Positions 56,901 to 64,000 of a stretch of 64,000 nucleotides of DNA are shown here, piece by piece. Source of the DNA: Streptomyces parvus (GTDB taxonomy: Bacteria > Actinomycetota > Actinomycetes > Streptomycetales > Streptomycetaceae); assembly GCF_014648875.1 (NCBI RefSeq), contig NZ_BMRY01000002.1, positions 558,001 through 622,000 of the forward strand, given 5' to 3'. Every line of letters begins with the position of its first letter. Position 1 is the stretch's first letter. The translations under genes and the position numbers were made by a program. The notes under the pieces were generated by a model. The model had not been told where the DNA came from. It worked only from the letters and a program-made list of their open reading frames with translations, and did no database searches.

Positions 56901-57499
56901 TGCTCGGCCTCTACGTCTCCGACCACCCGCTCTTCGGGCTGGAGCACGTGCTCTCCGACAAGGCCGACGCCTCGATCTCCCAGCTCACCGGCGGGGACTA
57001 CTCGGACGGCTCCGTCGTCACCGTCGGCGGCATCATCTCCGGCCTCCAGCGCAAGATGACCAAGCAGGGCAACGCCTGGGCCATCGCCACCGTGGAGGAC
57101 CTGGCCGGCTCCATCGAGTGCATGTTCTTCCCCGCCACCTACCAGCTGGTCTCCACCCAGCTCGTCGAGGACACCGTCGTCTTCGTCAAGGGACGGCTCG
57201 ACAAGCGCGAGGACGTGCCCCGGCTGGTCGCCATGGAGATGCAGGTCCCCGACATCTCCAACGCCGGGACCAACGCGCCGGTCGTCCTCACCATCCCCAC
57301 CGTGAAGATCACCCCGCCCATGGTGACCCGGCTCGGCGAGGTGCTCAGCCACCACCGGGGCGACACCGAGGTCCGCATCAAGCTCCAGGGCCCCCGCAAG
57401 ACCACCGTCCTGCGCCTGGACCGGCACCGGGTCAAGGCCGACTCCGCGCTCTTCGGCGACCTGAAGGTGCTGCTCGGCCCGGCCTGCCTGGCCGGCTGA
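53963..57499 (+). CDS. dnaE: DNA polymerase III alpha subunit DnaE
   Basis: The replicative polymerase subunit. The 1178-aa product, GTG start with GGAGG upstream, has an N-terminal PHP domain (HLHVHTQYSLLDG, AMTDHGNLHGAYDF, VTNDSHYTYAHEA), the palm domain with its metal aspartates in MPDVDIDFDERRR and GPGRGSAAGSIVAY, the thumb/finger region KLAKN-type VMGKKKPEELAKNF, a tandem HhH region, and an OB-fold near 1015-1095 (VTVGGIISGLQRKMTKQGNAW). PHP histidines are retained, as in actinobacterial DnaE1, whose PHP domain can proofread. This is the housekeeping copy; the mutagenic DnaE2 differs. A hairpin follows. Confidence 0.98.
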   Translation: MTKPPFTHLHVHTQYSLLDGAARLKDMFEAANEMGMTHIAMTDHGNLHGAYDFFHSAKKADVVPIIGIEAYVAPESRKHKRKVQWGQPHQKRDDVSGSGGYTHKTIWASNKTGLHNLFRLSSDAYAEGWLQKWPRMDKETISQWSEGLIASTGCPSGEVQTRLRLGQFDEAVQAASDYKDIFGEGKYFLELMDHGIEIERRVRDGLLEIGKKLNIPPLVTNDSHYTYAHEATAHDALLCIQTGKNLSDPDRFRFDGTGYYLKTTDEMYAVDSSDAWQEGCRNTLLVAQQIDTTGMFEAKNLMPKFEIPEGFTEITWFQEEVRVGMGRRFPNGVPDDRQKQVEYEMDIIIQMGFPGYFLVVADFIMWAKNNGIAVGPGRGSAAGSIVAYAMGITDLDPIEHGLIFERFLNPERVSMPDVDIDFDERRRVEVIRYVTEKYGADKVAMIGTYGKIKAKNAIKDSARVLGYPYAMGDRLTKAMPADVLGKGIDLNGITDPKHPRYSEAGEIRGMYENEPDVKKVIDTAKGVEGLVRQMGVHAAGVIMSSEPIVDHAPVWVRHTDGVTITQWDYPQCESLGLLKMDFLGLRNLTIMDDAIKMVKSNKGIDLEMLSLPLDDPKTYELLCRGDTLGVFQFDGGPMRSLLRQMQPDNFEDISAVSALYRPGPMGMNSHTNYAERKNGRQEITPIHPELEEPLKEVLGLTYGLIVYQEQVQKAAQIVAGYSLGEADILRRVMGKKKPEELAKNFVLFEKGAKEKGFSDAAIKALWDVLVPFAGYAFNKAHSSAYGLVTYWTAYLKANYPAEYMAALLTSVKDDKDKSAVYLNECRRMRIKVLPPNVNESLSNFAAQGDDVILFGLTAVRNVGQNVVDSIIRSRKAKGKYSSFPDFLDKVEAVVCNKRTIESLIKAGAFDEMGHTRKGLVAHHEPMIDNVVQVKRKEAEGQFDLFGGGEEESGEPGFGLDVEFSDVEWEKAYLLAQEREMLGLYVSDHPLFGLEHVLSDKADASISQLTGGDYSDGSVVTVGGIISGLQRKMTKQGNAWAIATVEDLAGSIECMFFPATYQLVSTQLVEDTVVFVKGRLDKREDVPRLVAMEMQVPDISNAGTNAPVVLTIPTVKITPPMVTRLGEVLSHHRGDTEVRIKLQGPRKTTVLRLDRHRVKADSALFGDLKVLLGPACLAG

Positions 57500-57521
57500 G
57501 CCCCGGCGCGACACGGCACGA

Positions 57522-57559
57522 CGAGAGGGGCGCCCCGCCTGCGCGGGACGCCCCTCTCG
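57522..57559 (+). terminator. Terminator after dnaE
   Basis: An 11-bp stem (cgagaggggcg / cgcccctctcg) extends through one mismatch into 5 further base pairs, with a CTGC loop. It begins 23 nt after the dnaE stop. Confidence 0.8.
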
Positions 57560-57606
57560 CTGTCTTCAACGCCTGTCACTACTCACTACCGCAAGCGGCC
57601 GACGGG

Positions 57607-57786
57607 TCAGTTGTGGCCGAAGCGTCGCTGATGCTTGCGCGCCACGTCGGACGGGCTGCCCTGGGCCTGTGCCTGCGCCTGGTTCTGGGACTCGAACGCC
57701 GACGACTTGGCCTGCTCCGCGCTACGCTCCGACGCGGACGCGCGGTCGTGCTGGCTGCCCTGCTTGCGGTTCTTGTTCTTGGCCAT
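57607..57786 (-). CDS. Small hydrophilic Gln/Lys/Ser-rich protein
   Basis: A 59-aa protein, MAKNKNRKQGSQHDRA..., highly hydrophilic, without cysteines or hydrophobic segments, with QNQAQAQAQG and a basic C-terminus (ARKHQRRFGHN). The ATG at 57786 is preceded by GGAGGC about 8 nt upstream. It resembles the small acid-soluble or stress-type hydrophilic proteins conserved in Streptomyces, but no function is established. It lies between dnaE and the NYN gene, opposite in strand to both. Confidence 0.75.
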   Translation of the reverse strand: MAKNKNRKQGSQHDRASASERSAEQAKSSAFESQNQAQAQAQGSPSDVARKHQRRFGHN

Positions 57787-58089
57787 GGTGAATGCCTCCT
57801 GTGGGGAATCCTGGGGGGCCAGGACCGCTGTCAGACTCACATAGCGCCGCAAACACCGCATGTTGGATCATTACCGTGCGTAGCGGTTTCCTCGGTGGCC
57901 CCCGATTCCGCGCACCTTCTTCCTTCCTGCCTCCTTCCTTTTCCGGTTCCTTTCCGGATCCGCCACGCCGATGATCCAGTTCCGGCCGTTAACCCCTGCG
58001 TGGTCGGGCAGACTCGAAGGAAACCCTGGGTAAGCGGACCCGGTCATCGAGGAACGGGCCGCTGAACCGTTCCCGAGTTCTGGAAGAGG
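57787..58089. other. 303-bp divergent region with a pyrimidine tract
   Basis: The region between the small hydrophilic gene and the NYN gene contains no ORF I trust. A pyrimidine-rich tract at 57914-57955 (cttcttccttcctgcctcct and onward) stands out against the GC-rich background. It could form unusual DNA structure or bind a protein. No clear promoter motif was identified for either flanking gene. Confidence 0.55.
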
Positions 58090-59352
58090 GTGGAACGCGT
58101 GGACCGTTGCGTCGTCCTGGTGGACGCCGGCTACTTGCTGGGCGCAGCCGCGAGTCTGCTGGCCGGAGAGCCCGCCCGGTCCCGTATCACCGTCGACCAC
58201 GCAGCCCTCATCCAGGGACTGCGCGAGCGGGCCGAGGCCGACACCCAGCAGCCCCTCCTGCGCATCTACTGGTTCGACGGCGCCCCCGACCGGGTGCCCC
58301 AGCCCGAGCACCGCAGGCTCCGCGTGATGCCCCGGGTGACCGTCCGGCTGGGCGCCCTGACCCGCTCCGACGGACGCTGGGCCCAGAAGGGCGTCGACGC
58401 CGCCATGCACGCCGAGCTCACCGAACTGGCCAGGAACCGGGCCTGCTCGGACGTGGTCCTGGTGACCGGCGACGGCGATCTGCTGCCCGGCCTGATGTCC
58501 GCCAAGGAACACGGGGTCGCCGTCCACCTCTGGGCCGTACAGGCCGCCGACGGCGACTACAACCAGTCCGAGGACCTCGTCGCCGAGGCCGACGAACGGC
58601 GCGTCCTCGACCGGGCCTGGATCACCAAGGCCGTACGCGCCAAGGACCTCGGCGGCGCCTGCGCCCCGCAGCCCGCCACCCGCCCCGAGATCGCCGCGAT
58701 CCTCTCCGCACCGCTGCCCGAGGCCGCCATCGCCGCCTCCGCCGAACGCGCCTCCGAGGCAGCCCAGGCCGCCGCCGCCCGGCCGAGCCCACCGGAGCCG
58801 TCCGAGAGCGCGCCCGCCGCCACCGGCACGCCCACGACCGGCCACAAGGGCGTGCCGACCCCCAAGGACCTGGCCGCACTGCGCGCCCACGCCACCCACC
58901 CGGACCGCCAGCAGCCGGCCCAGCCCGCGGGCGCCACGCTGCGCTGGTCCTCCGACAAGGGGTGGGTGGAGCGCGGCGGCGCGCTCGGCGAGCCGGCCGA
59001 GACCGCGTCCCTGCCGACCCTCGCCCAGGTCACCAGCGCCGAACAGCGCTGGGCCGACCGCGAGGAGGACATCACCACCGTCGGCGGCGACCCCTTCGAA
59101 GTCGGCCAGGTCTTCGCCCGCCGCTGGATGGAGCGCCTCCCGGAAAGTGTCCACCTGCAGAAACTCTCCACCATGTACCCGCGCATTCCGCACCGGATCG
59201 ACGGCGAACTCCTGCGGTACGCGGCTCGCTTCGGGCTCCTCGCCCACAAGGACGACCAGATCGACGAGCACGACCGCTACGCGATCCGGGCCGGCTTCTG
59301 GCGGGAGATCGACGTACGGGCCGCCGCCGAGCACGTACCGGCGGGGGAGTAG
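58090..59352 (+). CDS. NYN-domain protein (PIN-like nuclease fold)
   Basis: A 420-aa protein with an N-terminal NYN domain (residues about 5-165): RCVVLVDAGYLLGAA, RIYWFDGAPDR, KGVDAAMHAELTELARNRACSDVVLVTGDGDLLPGLMSAKEHGVAVHLW. The aspartates in VDAGY, GVDAAM and GDGD are the metal ligands of PIN-like RNases. An Ala/Pro linker (about 190-270) leads to a conserved C-terminal domain (RRWMERLPESVHLQKLSTMYPRIPHRIDGELLRYAARFG). Probable RNA-processing nuclease; target unknown. GTG at 58090; a GTG at 58099 is also possible. Confidence 0.88.
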   Translation: MERVDRCVVLVDAGYLLGAAASLLAGEPARSRITVDHAALIQGLRERAEADTQQPLLRIYWFDGAPDRVPQPEHRRLRVMPRVTVRLGALTRSDGRWAQKGVDAAMHAELTELARNRACSDVVLVTGDGDLLPGLMSAKEHGVAVHLWAVQAADGDYNQSEDLVAEADERRVLDRAWITKAVRAKDLGGACAPQPATRPEIAAILSAPLPEAAIAASAERASEAAQAAAARPSPPEPSESAPAATGTPTTGHKGVPTPKDLAALRAHATHPDRQQPAQPAGATLRWSSDKGWVERGGALGEPAETASLPTLAQVTSAEQRWADREEDITTVGGDPFEVGQVFARRWMERLPESVHLQKLSTMYPRIPHRIDGELLRYAARFGLLAHKDDQIDEHDRYAIRAGFWREIDVRAAAEHVPAGE

Positions 59353-59448
59353 GCGGGGAGCGGACGCGGGAGTGCCGTCCGCCCGGGCGGCGACGCGGGG
59401 TGGCCCCGGGCGCGAACCGGGGCATGTGACCCCGTACCCTCATACCTC

Positions 59449-60474
59449 GTGAGTACGGGCACAGCACAGGCGCAGCGGGACACCGGCACCGTGTGCGCGG
59501 TGCGCGATCTGGTCAAGACCTACCCCGCGACCCGGGGCCGCCGGGGCGCACCCGCGACACCCGAGGTCCGCGCCACGGACGGCATCAGCCTGGACGTCGA
59601 GCGCGGCGAGATCTTCGGACTGCTCGGCCCCAACGGAGCCGGCAAGTCGACCCTGGTCCGCCAGCTCACCGGGCTGATGCGGCCCGACTCCGGCAGCGTC
59701 GAGGTGCTGGGCCACGACCTCGTACGCCACCCCGAGCGGGCCTCCCGGCTGATCGGCTACCTGGGGCAGGAGTCCACCGCCCTCGACGAACTGACCGTCT
59801 CCCTCGCCGCCGAGACCACCGGCCGGCTGCGCGGCCTGCCCGTCCAGGAGGCCCGTGCCGAGCGCGACGCCGTCCTGGAGGAGCTGGGCCTCACCTCGAT
59901 CGCCGGTCGGCCCCTGAAGAAGCTCTCCGGCGGTCAGCGCCGGCTCGCCTGCTTCGCCGCCACTCTGGTCGGCGACCGGCCCGTCCTGGTCCTCGACGAA
60001 CCGACCACCGGCATGGACCCGGTCGCCCGCCGCGCCGTCTGGGCCGCCGTCGACCGCCGCCGGGCGGAGCGCGGGGCCACGGTCCTGCTGGTCACCCACA
60101 ACGTGATCGAGGCCGAGACCGTCCTCGACCGGGTCGCCGTCCTCGAACGCGGCCGGGTCATCGCCTGCGACACCCCCGCCGGACTCAAGGAACGGGTCGC
60201 CGGGGAGGTCCGCGTCGAGCTGGTCTGGCGCGAACGGGCCCCGCTGGACGTCCCCGAGGTGGCGGCGCTGCGGGCGTCCGCCCAGGAGTCCGGACGACGC
60301 TGGGTGCTGCGGCTCGGGCCGGACGAGGCTCGGGCCGCGGTCGCCGCGGTGACGGGCGGCGCGGCCTTCGCCGCGCTCGACGATTTCACCCTGGCCACCC
60401 CCAGCCTGGAAGATGTCTACCTCGCGCTCGGGGGAGACGCCGGCGACGCGACCGAGGGGCTGGTGAAGGCGTGA
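59449..60474 (+). CDS. ABC transporter ATP-binding protein (ABC-2 type)
   Basis: A 341-aa ATPase of the DrrA/ABC-2 export type. Walker A LLGPNGAGKST at about 58-68, Q-loop YLGQES, signature LSGGQRRL, Walker B VLVLDEPTTGMD and H-loop LLVTHN are all intact. The C-terminal 100 residues form the DrrA-type extension. GTG start; partner of the permease 160 nt downstream. It would drive export of a hydrophobic compound or drug; the substrate is not known. Confidence 0.95.
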   Translation: MSTGTAQAQRDTGTVCAVRDLVKTYPATRGRRGAPATPEVRATDGISLDVERGEIFGLLGPNGAGKSTLVRQLTGLMRPDSGSVEVLGHDLVRHPERASRLIGYLGQESTALDELTVSLAAETTGRLRGLPVQEARAERDAVLEELGLTSIAGRPLKKLSGGQRRLACFAATLVGDRPVLVLDEPTTGMDPVARRAVWAAVDRRRAERGATVLLVTHNVIEAETVLDRVAVLERGRVIACDTPAGLKERVAGEVRVELVWRERAPLDVPEVAALRASAQESGRRWVLRLGPDEARAAVAAVTGGAAFAALDDFTLATPSLEDVYLALGGDAGDATEGLVKA

Positions 60475-60638
60475 GAGGCGTACGTGTTGCCGGGAACGTG
60501 AACGCGCAGGGCGCGGGGGACGTACTCGACGGGTGGGGCGGATTCCCCGGACCGGACGTGCTGGATGCGCTGAACGTGCTGGGCGTGCCGAACGGGTTTG
60601 ACGTGGTGGATGTGTCTAAGGGGAGCGGCCTCAGGTGA
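60471..60638 (+). CDS. Possible 55-codon ORF between ABC ATPase and permease
   Basis: A GTG at 60471 overlaps the ATPase stop (GTGA), and the frame ends at 60636-60638, overlapping the permease GTG (GTGA). It would encode a 55-aa peptide with repeating D-V-L/V-D units (GDVLDGWGG, DVLDALNVLGVPNGFDVVDVS). The DNA has imperfect repeats of gacgtgctgga. No ribosome site is needed if coupled. It may be a coupling ORF or an unused repeat region. Confidence 0.35.
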   Translation: MRGVRVAGNVNAQGAGDVLDGWGGFPGPDVLDALNVLGVPNGFDVVDVSKGSGLR

Positions 60639-61477
60639 CGAGCATCATTCCGGCCAGGACCGCGACGACGCGTACCCGGCCCGCGCCCGGCTCCTCGGGC
60701 CCCGACCCCGTCCGTACCGTCACGGCGCCCCTCGCGCCACGCGCCCGGCTGCTGCCCTCGCTGGCCGCCGTCTACCGCGCCCAGCTCTCCAGGGCGCGCG
60801 TCGCCCGGATTCCGCTGCTCTTCGTGGCGACCTTCCAGTCCGTCGGGATCATGATCCTGATGCGGGGCGTCGTGGACGGGGGCGCGGAGGCGCGCGCGGT
60901 GGTCGCGGGGTCCAGCGTCCTGGTCGTCGCGTTCGTCGCGCTCAACCTGCTCGCCCAGTACTTCGGGCAGCTGCGGGCGAGCGGCGGACTCGACCACTAC
61001 GCCACGCTGCCCGTGCCGCCCGCCGCGGTGGTGCTCGGGGCGGCCGCCGCGTACGCCTCGTTCACCGTGCCCGGCACGGTCTTCACCGCGATCACCGGCA
61101 GCGTGCTGTTCCAGCTGCCGATGACGCACCTGTGGGTCCTGGTCGCCGTCGTCCCGCTCTCCGGCGCCGCCCTGGCCGGGCTCGGCGCGGCCCTCGGGCT
61201 GCTCGCCCCGCGCCCGGAGCTGGCGACCCTGCTGGGGCAGCTGGGCATGTCCGCCGCCCTGCTGCTCGGGGTGCTGCCGGCCGAGCGGCTGCCGGAGCCG
61301 GTGGGGTGGGCGCGCGACCTGCTGCCCTCCACGTACGGGGTCGAGGCGCTGGCCCGGTCCTTCGACGCCCGCCCGGACTGGGGGATCATCGCCTTCTTCC
61401 TCGCGATCTGCGCGGCGGTGGGGGTGCTCTCGCTGGCCGTCGCGACGTGGGCGTACCGGCGGGCCGCCGTACGGTAG
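60635..61477 (+). CDS. ABC-2 type transporter permease
   Basis: A 280-aa membrane protein with an N-terminal cytoplasmic stretch of about 45 residues and about six transmembrane helices, matching the ABC-2 (DrrB/YadH) permease fold. ARDLLPSTYGVEALARSF is typical of the family's last loop. GTG start preceded by a GGGGAG ribosome site. It pairs with the ATPase encoded just upstream. Confidence 0.92.
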   Translation: MTSIIPARTATTRTRPAPGSSGPDPVRTVTAPLAPRARLLPSLAAVYRAQLSRARVARIPLLFVATFQSVGIMILMRGVVDGGAEARAVVAGSSVLVVAFVALNLLAQYFGQLRASGGLDHYATLPVPPAAVVLGAAAAYASFTVPGTVFTAITGSVLFQLPMTHLWVLVAVVPLSGAALAGLGAALGLLAPRPELATLLGQLGMSAALLLGVLPAERLPEPVGWARDLLPSTYGVEALARSFDARPDWGIIAFFLAICAAVGVLSLAVATWAYRRAAVR

Positions 61478-61589
61478 GGCCCGCGAGCCCGACCTGATCC
61501 AAACGAAAGGCCCTGGCTTCCCGGGGCCGGCGAGCACGGGTGCGGCATCCGGTGAGGCGCCGCACAGGGTGGCCTGGCACGATGGCACG

Positions 61590-62303
61590 GTGACCGCACC
61601 TCTGACGCCGCCTCACCAGCCCGGCCCCCACGATCCGTGGCAGGCCCCGCCCTCGGGCTCCCACCTCGCGCCCTACTCGAGTGCGCCGGACGACCCGGAC
61701 ACGGCCACGGAGCTCCGTCAGGCCGCTGTCGTCGCCGTCCTGGTCGCGGTCTCGGGCATCGCGCTCGGGCTGCTGTGGCTGTGGCTCGCGCCGCGCGTTC
61801 CTCTGGTCTCCGACGACACGGCGGTCTTCCTCAAGAACAGCGAGGGCGAGGAGGCGATCGGGGCGGACGGCACCTTCGTCCTGCTGGCGATCGGCTTCGG
61901 TGTGCTCTCGGCGGCCCTCGTCTTCTGGCGGCTGCGGCGCGGGGGCGTTCTCGTGGTCGCCGGTCTGGCGCTGGGCGCGGTGCTCGCCTCGCTGATCGCG
62001 TGGCGGGTCGGCGTCTGGCTGGGGCCGTCCTCCGACGTGGTGGGGCGGGCCCGGGAGGCGGGGCAGGGCGTGACGTTCGACGCCCCGCTGGAGCTGCACA
62101 CGGTGTGGGTGGCGGTGCTGGCGTGGCCGTTCGCGGCGATGGGGATCCATCTGCTGCTGACTGCGGCGTTCGGGCCGCGGGATGTGGAGCCGGACTGGTC
62201 GGGGTATTCGGGGTACTACGACGGGCCGGTGCAGGGGCCCCTGGCGGGGCCGGGGTCCGGGGGGTCGCCGTCGTCGCCTGCGGGTGAGGGCGGGGCGGCG
62301 TAG
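61590..62303 (+). CDS. DUF2567-like membrane protein
   Basis: A 237-aa protein: Pro-rich cytoplasmic N-terminus, a transmembrane helix (about 45-65, AVVAVLVAVSGIALGLLWLWLAP), an outer loop with EGEEAIGADGTF, then two or three more helices (LLAIGFGVLSAALVFW, VLVVAGLALGAVLASLIAW, ELHTVWVAVLAWPFAAMGIHLLL) and a Gly/Pro/Tyr tail. The pattern resembles DUF2567 proteins of actinobacteria. The GTG at 61590 is preferred over one at 61569. Function unknown. Its 3' end meets the second copy of the intergenic repeat. Confidence 0.72.
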   Translation: MTAPLTPPHQPGPHDPWQAPPSGSHLAPYSSAPDDPDTATELRQAAVVAVLVAVSGIALGLLWLWLAPRVPLVSDDTAVFLKNSEGEEAIGADGTFVLLAIGFGVLSAALVFWRLRRGGVLVVAGLALGAVLASLIAWRVGVWLGPSSDVVGRAREAGQGVTFDAPLELHTVWVAVLAWPFAAMGIHLLLTAAFGPRDVEPDWSGYSGYYDGPVQGPLAGPGSGGSPSSPAGEGGAA

Positions 62304-62305
62304 GG

Positions 62306-62420
62306 GCGCCTGCAGCGGGCCTGTTCCCCTACCCGCCCCTTCCCGAAACCGGGGCTCTGCCCCGGACCCCGCTCCTCAATCGCCGGAGGGGCTGGAAAAT
62401 CCAGCCCCTCCGGCGATTGA
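62306..62420. repeat. Streptomyces intergenic repeat, copy 2
   Basis: Five mismatches in 91 nt separate its first part from the copy at 40351. This copy ends in a perfect 21-bp palindrome (62376-62396 / 62400-62420, TCAATCGCCGGAGGGGCTGG arm) with an AAA loop. It lies between the stops of the convergent DUF2567-like gene (62303) and ybaK (62430), so it could act as a bidirectional terminator. Confidence 0.8.
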
Positions 62421-62429
62421 GGAGATCCT

Positions 62430-62930
62430 TTAGCCGCGCGCGATCTCCGCGAACACCGCCCCCGTCAGCTCCGCCAGGTCCGTCGCCGACAGTTCCACCT
62501 CCAGGCCCCGGCGGCCCGCCGAGACGCAGATCGTGGTGTGTGTCCGTGCCGATGCGTCCACGACCGTGCGCAGGCGTTTGCGCTGGCCCAGCGGTGAGAT
62601 GCCGCCCCGGACGTAGCCCGTCGTGCGTTCCGCTGCCGCCGGGTCCGCCATCGTGGCGCGTTTGCCGCCCACCGCGGACGCCAGGGCCTTCAGGTCCAGG
62701 GAGCCGGCCACCGGGACCACCGCGACCGTCAGGGTGCCGTCCACGTCCGCGACCAGGGTCTTGAAGACGCGGTCGGGGGAGACGCCCAGGGCCTCGGCGG
62801 CCTCGTCGCCGTAGGACGGGGACGCCGGGTCGTGGTCGTAGGCGTGGACCGTGAACGCGGTGCCCGCCGCGGTCAGAGCGACCGTGGCGGGGGTGCCGCC
62901 CGGCTGGTGCTTCTTGGACTTCTTCGCCAC
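62430..62930 (-). CDS. ybaK: YbaK/EbsC-type Cys-tRNA(Pro) deacylase
   Basis: YbaK hydrolyses Cys-tRNA(Pro) made by mischarging ProRS. The 166-aa product has the YbaK/ProX fold signature: GDEAAEALGVSPDRVFKTLVADVDGTLTVAVVPVAGSLDLKALASAVGGKRATMADPAAAERTTGYVRGGISPLG, with the catalytic Lys in VFKTL and GGISPLGQ. GTG start; TAA stop, unusual for this genome. It lies opposite the DUF2567-like gene. Confidence 0.94.
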   Translation of the reverse strand: MAKKSKKHQPGGTPATVALTAAGTAFTVHAYDHDPASPSYGDEAAEALGVSPDRVFKTLVADVDGTLTVAVVPVAGSLDLKALASAVGGKRATMADPAAAERTTGYVRGGISPLGQRKRLRTVVDASARTHTTICVSAGRRGLEVELSATDLAELTGAVFAEIARG

Positions 62931-62945
62931 CGGGGCCGGTCCTCG

Positions 62946-63710
62946 TCAGTTGGGGTGGGTGGGGGCGCGCGTCAGGTCCGCCGCGGGCAGCGAGGGCAGA
63001 TGGCGGATGACCGCCGTCTCCTTGCGCAGCAGCGTCAGTTCCTCGCGCAGCCGGGTCGCGGTGTCCGGGGCCTGGAGCAGGCGCTGTTTGGTGGGGATGT
63101 CCAGGACCGTGGCCGCCGCGACCAGGTAGGAGATCACGGACGGGTCGTCGGGGAGCTCCGCGCCGGTGGCGAGGGAGCGTTCGCTCGCCCCGGCCAGCCG
63201 CTTCTGGTAGGAGCGGAAAGCCCGCAGGACACCCTCCGCCAGGGCTCCGGCCTCGTCGGCCTCGTCCCCGGCGGGCGGCTCCTCGGCCAGGTCCTCGACC
63301 TCGGCGGTCAGATAGGGGCCGTCCGCCTCGACGGACAGCAGCCTGACCCGGGTGGTGCCGGTGGCCAGCACCTCGAAGCTGCCGTCGGCGCGCTCGCGGA
63401 TCGTCGCCGCGTCGGCGACACAGCCCACCCGGTGGAAGGTCTGGATCGGATCGGGGCCGAAGCCGTCCGCCGGGGCGCGCTCGGCGGACGGGGCCGCCGC
63501 GACCGTGTCCGGCATGCCGGTGGCCGTCGGGGCGATCTCGCGGCCGTCGCGGATCGCGACCACGACGAAGCGGCGAGGTTCGTCCTCGTCGCTCTTCAGC
63601 AGCTCCCGCATCATGGCGCGGTAGCGCTCCTCGAAGACGTTGAGCGGCAGCACGAGGCCCGGGAACAGCACCGTGTTGAGCGGGAAAAGGGGGAGACGGG
63701 CGGTGGTCAC
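62946..63710 (-). CDS. LON substrate-binding domain protein
   Basis: A 254-aa protein consisting of a LON N-terminal (LonA substrate-binding) domain, starting TTARLPLFPLNTVLFPGLVLPLNVFEERYRAMM, and a helical C-terminal part (RKETAVIRHLPSL). No AAA or protease domain is present, so it is not the Lon protease. Function is unknown. The GTG at 63710 is chosen from this N-terminus; it starts 15 nt before the ybaK start on the same strand. Confidence 0.9.
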   Translation of the reverse strand: MTTARLPLFPLNTVLFPGLVLPLNVFEERYRAMMRELLKSDEDEPRRFVVVAIRDGREIAPTATGMPDTVAAAPSAERAPADGFGPDPIQTFHRVGCVADAATIRERADGSFEVLATGTTRVRLLSVEADGPYLTAEVEDLAEEPPAGDEADEAGALAEGVLRAFRSYQKRLAGASERSLATGAELPDDPSVISYLVAAATVLDIPTKQRLLQAPDTATRLREELTLLRKETAVIRHLPSLPAADLTRAPTHPN

Positions 63711-63715
63711 AACGC

Positions 63716-64000
63716 TCAAGCGTAATGGCCCCTGGGGCGGCCGTGACCGGCCCGGTCGCGCAGCGGGGTCAGGGAGGCCACCTGGAGGCGTGCGCCGTCC
63801 CGCGCGTCCAGGAACCGGCCGAGCGCGTCCTCGGACACCGACGACCACGGGAAGGACGTCGCGTGCAGCCCGATCAGGTTGAACTGGTGCAGCGCCTCCG
63901 CCCAGCGGCCCCGGGCGAGCAGGACGTACGCGAGGAGGTTGCGGACCTCGGCCGGCCACGGATCGCCGGGTCGGTAGGCCACGGAGAGCTTGATCGCCAG
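63716..64000 (-). CDS. Partial TPR-like hypothetical protein (cut by window edge)
   Basis: The C-terminal 94 residues of a protein whose start lies beyond 64000. The visible part begins LAIKLSVAYRPGDPWPAEVRNLLAYVLLARGRWAEALHQFNLIG, with helical-repeat character, and ends RDRAGHGRPRGHYA. Its stop is 5 nt before the LON-domain gene start, so the two are probably co-transcribed. Family not recognised. Confidence 0.8.
   Translation of the reverse strand: MAIKLSVAYRPGDPWPAEVRNLLAYVLLARGRWAEALHQFNLIGLHATSFPWSSVSEDALGRFLDARDGARLQVASLTPLRDRAGHGRPRGHYA

Noticed and set aside
53897-57514. Very long antisense ORF (about 1200 codons) opposite dnaE
   Set aside because: It mirrors a strongly supported gene on the other strand. 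The translation is low-complexity, rich in Gly, Val, Leu, Asp and Arg with no motif, as expected from high-GC codon bias.
62946-63710. Lon protease
   Set aside because: Only the N-terminal substrate-binding domain is present; AAA and protease domains are absent.

Overview
The window is a stretch of Streptomyces chromosome. The evidence is very high G+C with strong third-position bias, many GTG starts, and a complete division and cell-wall (dcw) cluster in the Streptomyces order: rsmH-ftsL-ftsI-murE-murF-mraY-murD-ftsW-murG-ftsQ-ftsZ-pgeF-ylmE-sepF-ylmG-divIVA. Most other genes are conserved Streptomyces core families. No tRNA, rRNA, CRISPR array, prophage or intact insertion sequence was recognised, so this is core rather than accessory DNA.

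Layout. (1) 43-7371: a thiO-thiS-thiG operon on the minus strand behind a TPP riboswitch, then plus-strand genes for an FAD oxidoreductase, an Rv2175c-type DNA-binding protein, thiE, metF and a Tyr-rich membrane protein. (2) 7412-13679: minus-strand genes for a CrtI-like oxidoreductase, a DUF4126 membrane protein, and a TetR / YhgE-Pip / degenerate ABC-ATPase set. A 177-bp palindromic repeat separates the first two. (3) 13848-15891: a SAV_6107-type HEPN protein, a methyltransferase and a DUF3040 protein. (4) 16163-21802: a MoxR / DUF58 / transglutaminase operon and a beta-carbonic anhydrase. (5) 22095-40247: the dcw cluster, preceded by an mraW-type structured RNA leader. mraZ, ftsA, ddl and murC are absent. 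(6) 40596-53759: ileS with a translational T-box leader, a DksA/TraR-like protein, lspA-rluD-GNAT, a CPA1 antiporter, MscS, a dienelactone hydrolase, a DsbA-like protein with a membrane neighbour, and a DUF2252 protein. (7) 53963-64000: dnaE, a small hydrophilic protein, a NYN protein, an ABC-2 transporter pair, a DUF2567-like protein, ybaK, a LON-domain protein and a partial gene cut by the window edge.

How it works together. The dcw cluster makes lipid II (MurE, MurF, MraY, MurD, MurG), polymerises it (FtsW, FtsI), builds the Z ring and divisome (FtsZ, SepF, FtsQ, FtsL) and directs tip growth (DivIVA). Many junctions are 4-bp stop/start overlaps (GTGA or ATGA), which points to translational coupling. 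Three cis-acting RNAs are visible: TPP (thiO), mraW (rsmH) and T-box (ileS). Convergent gene pairs are separated by long perfect hairpins.

Most interesting points. IleRS carries GAHH in place of the HxGH signature. The ABC ATPase has substitutions at Walker A, Walker B and the H-loop. The palindromic repeat would fold as RNA mainly on one strand, and it encodes the C-terminus of a neighbouring protein. Two tiny ORFs bridge gene pairs with stop/start overlaps at both ends. All functional calls rest on reading motifs and gene order; no database search was run.
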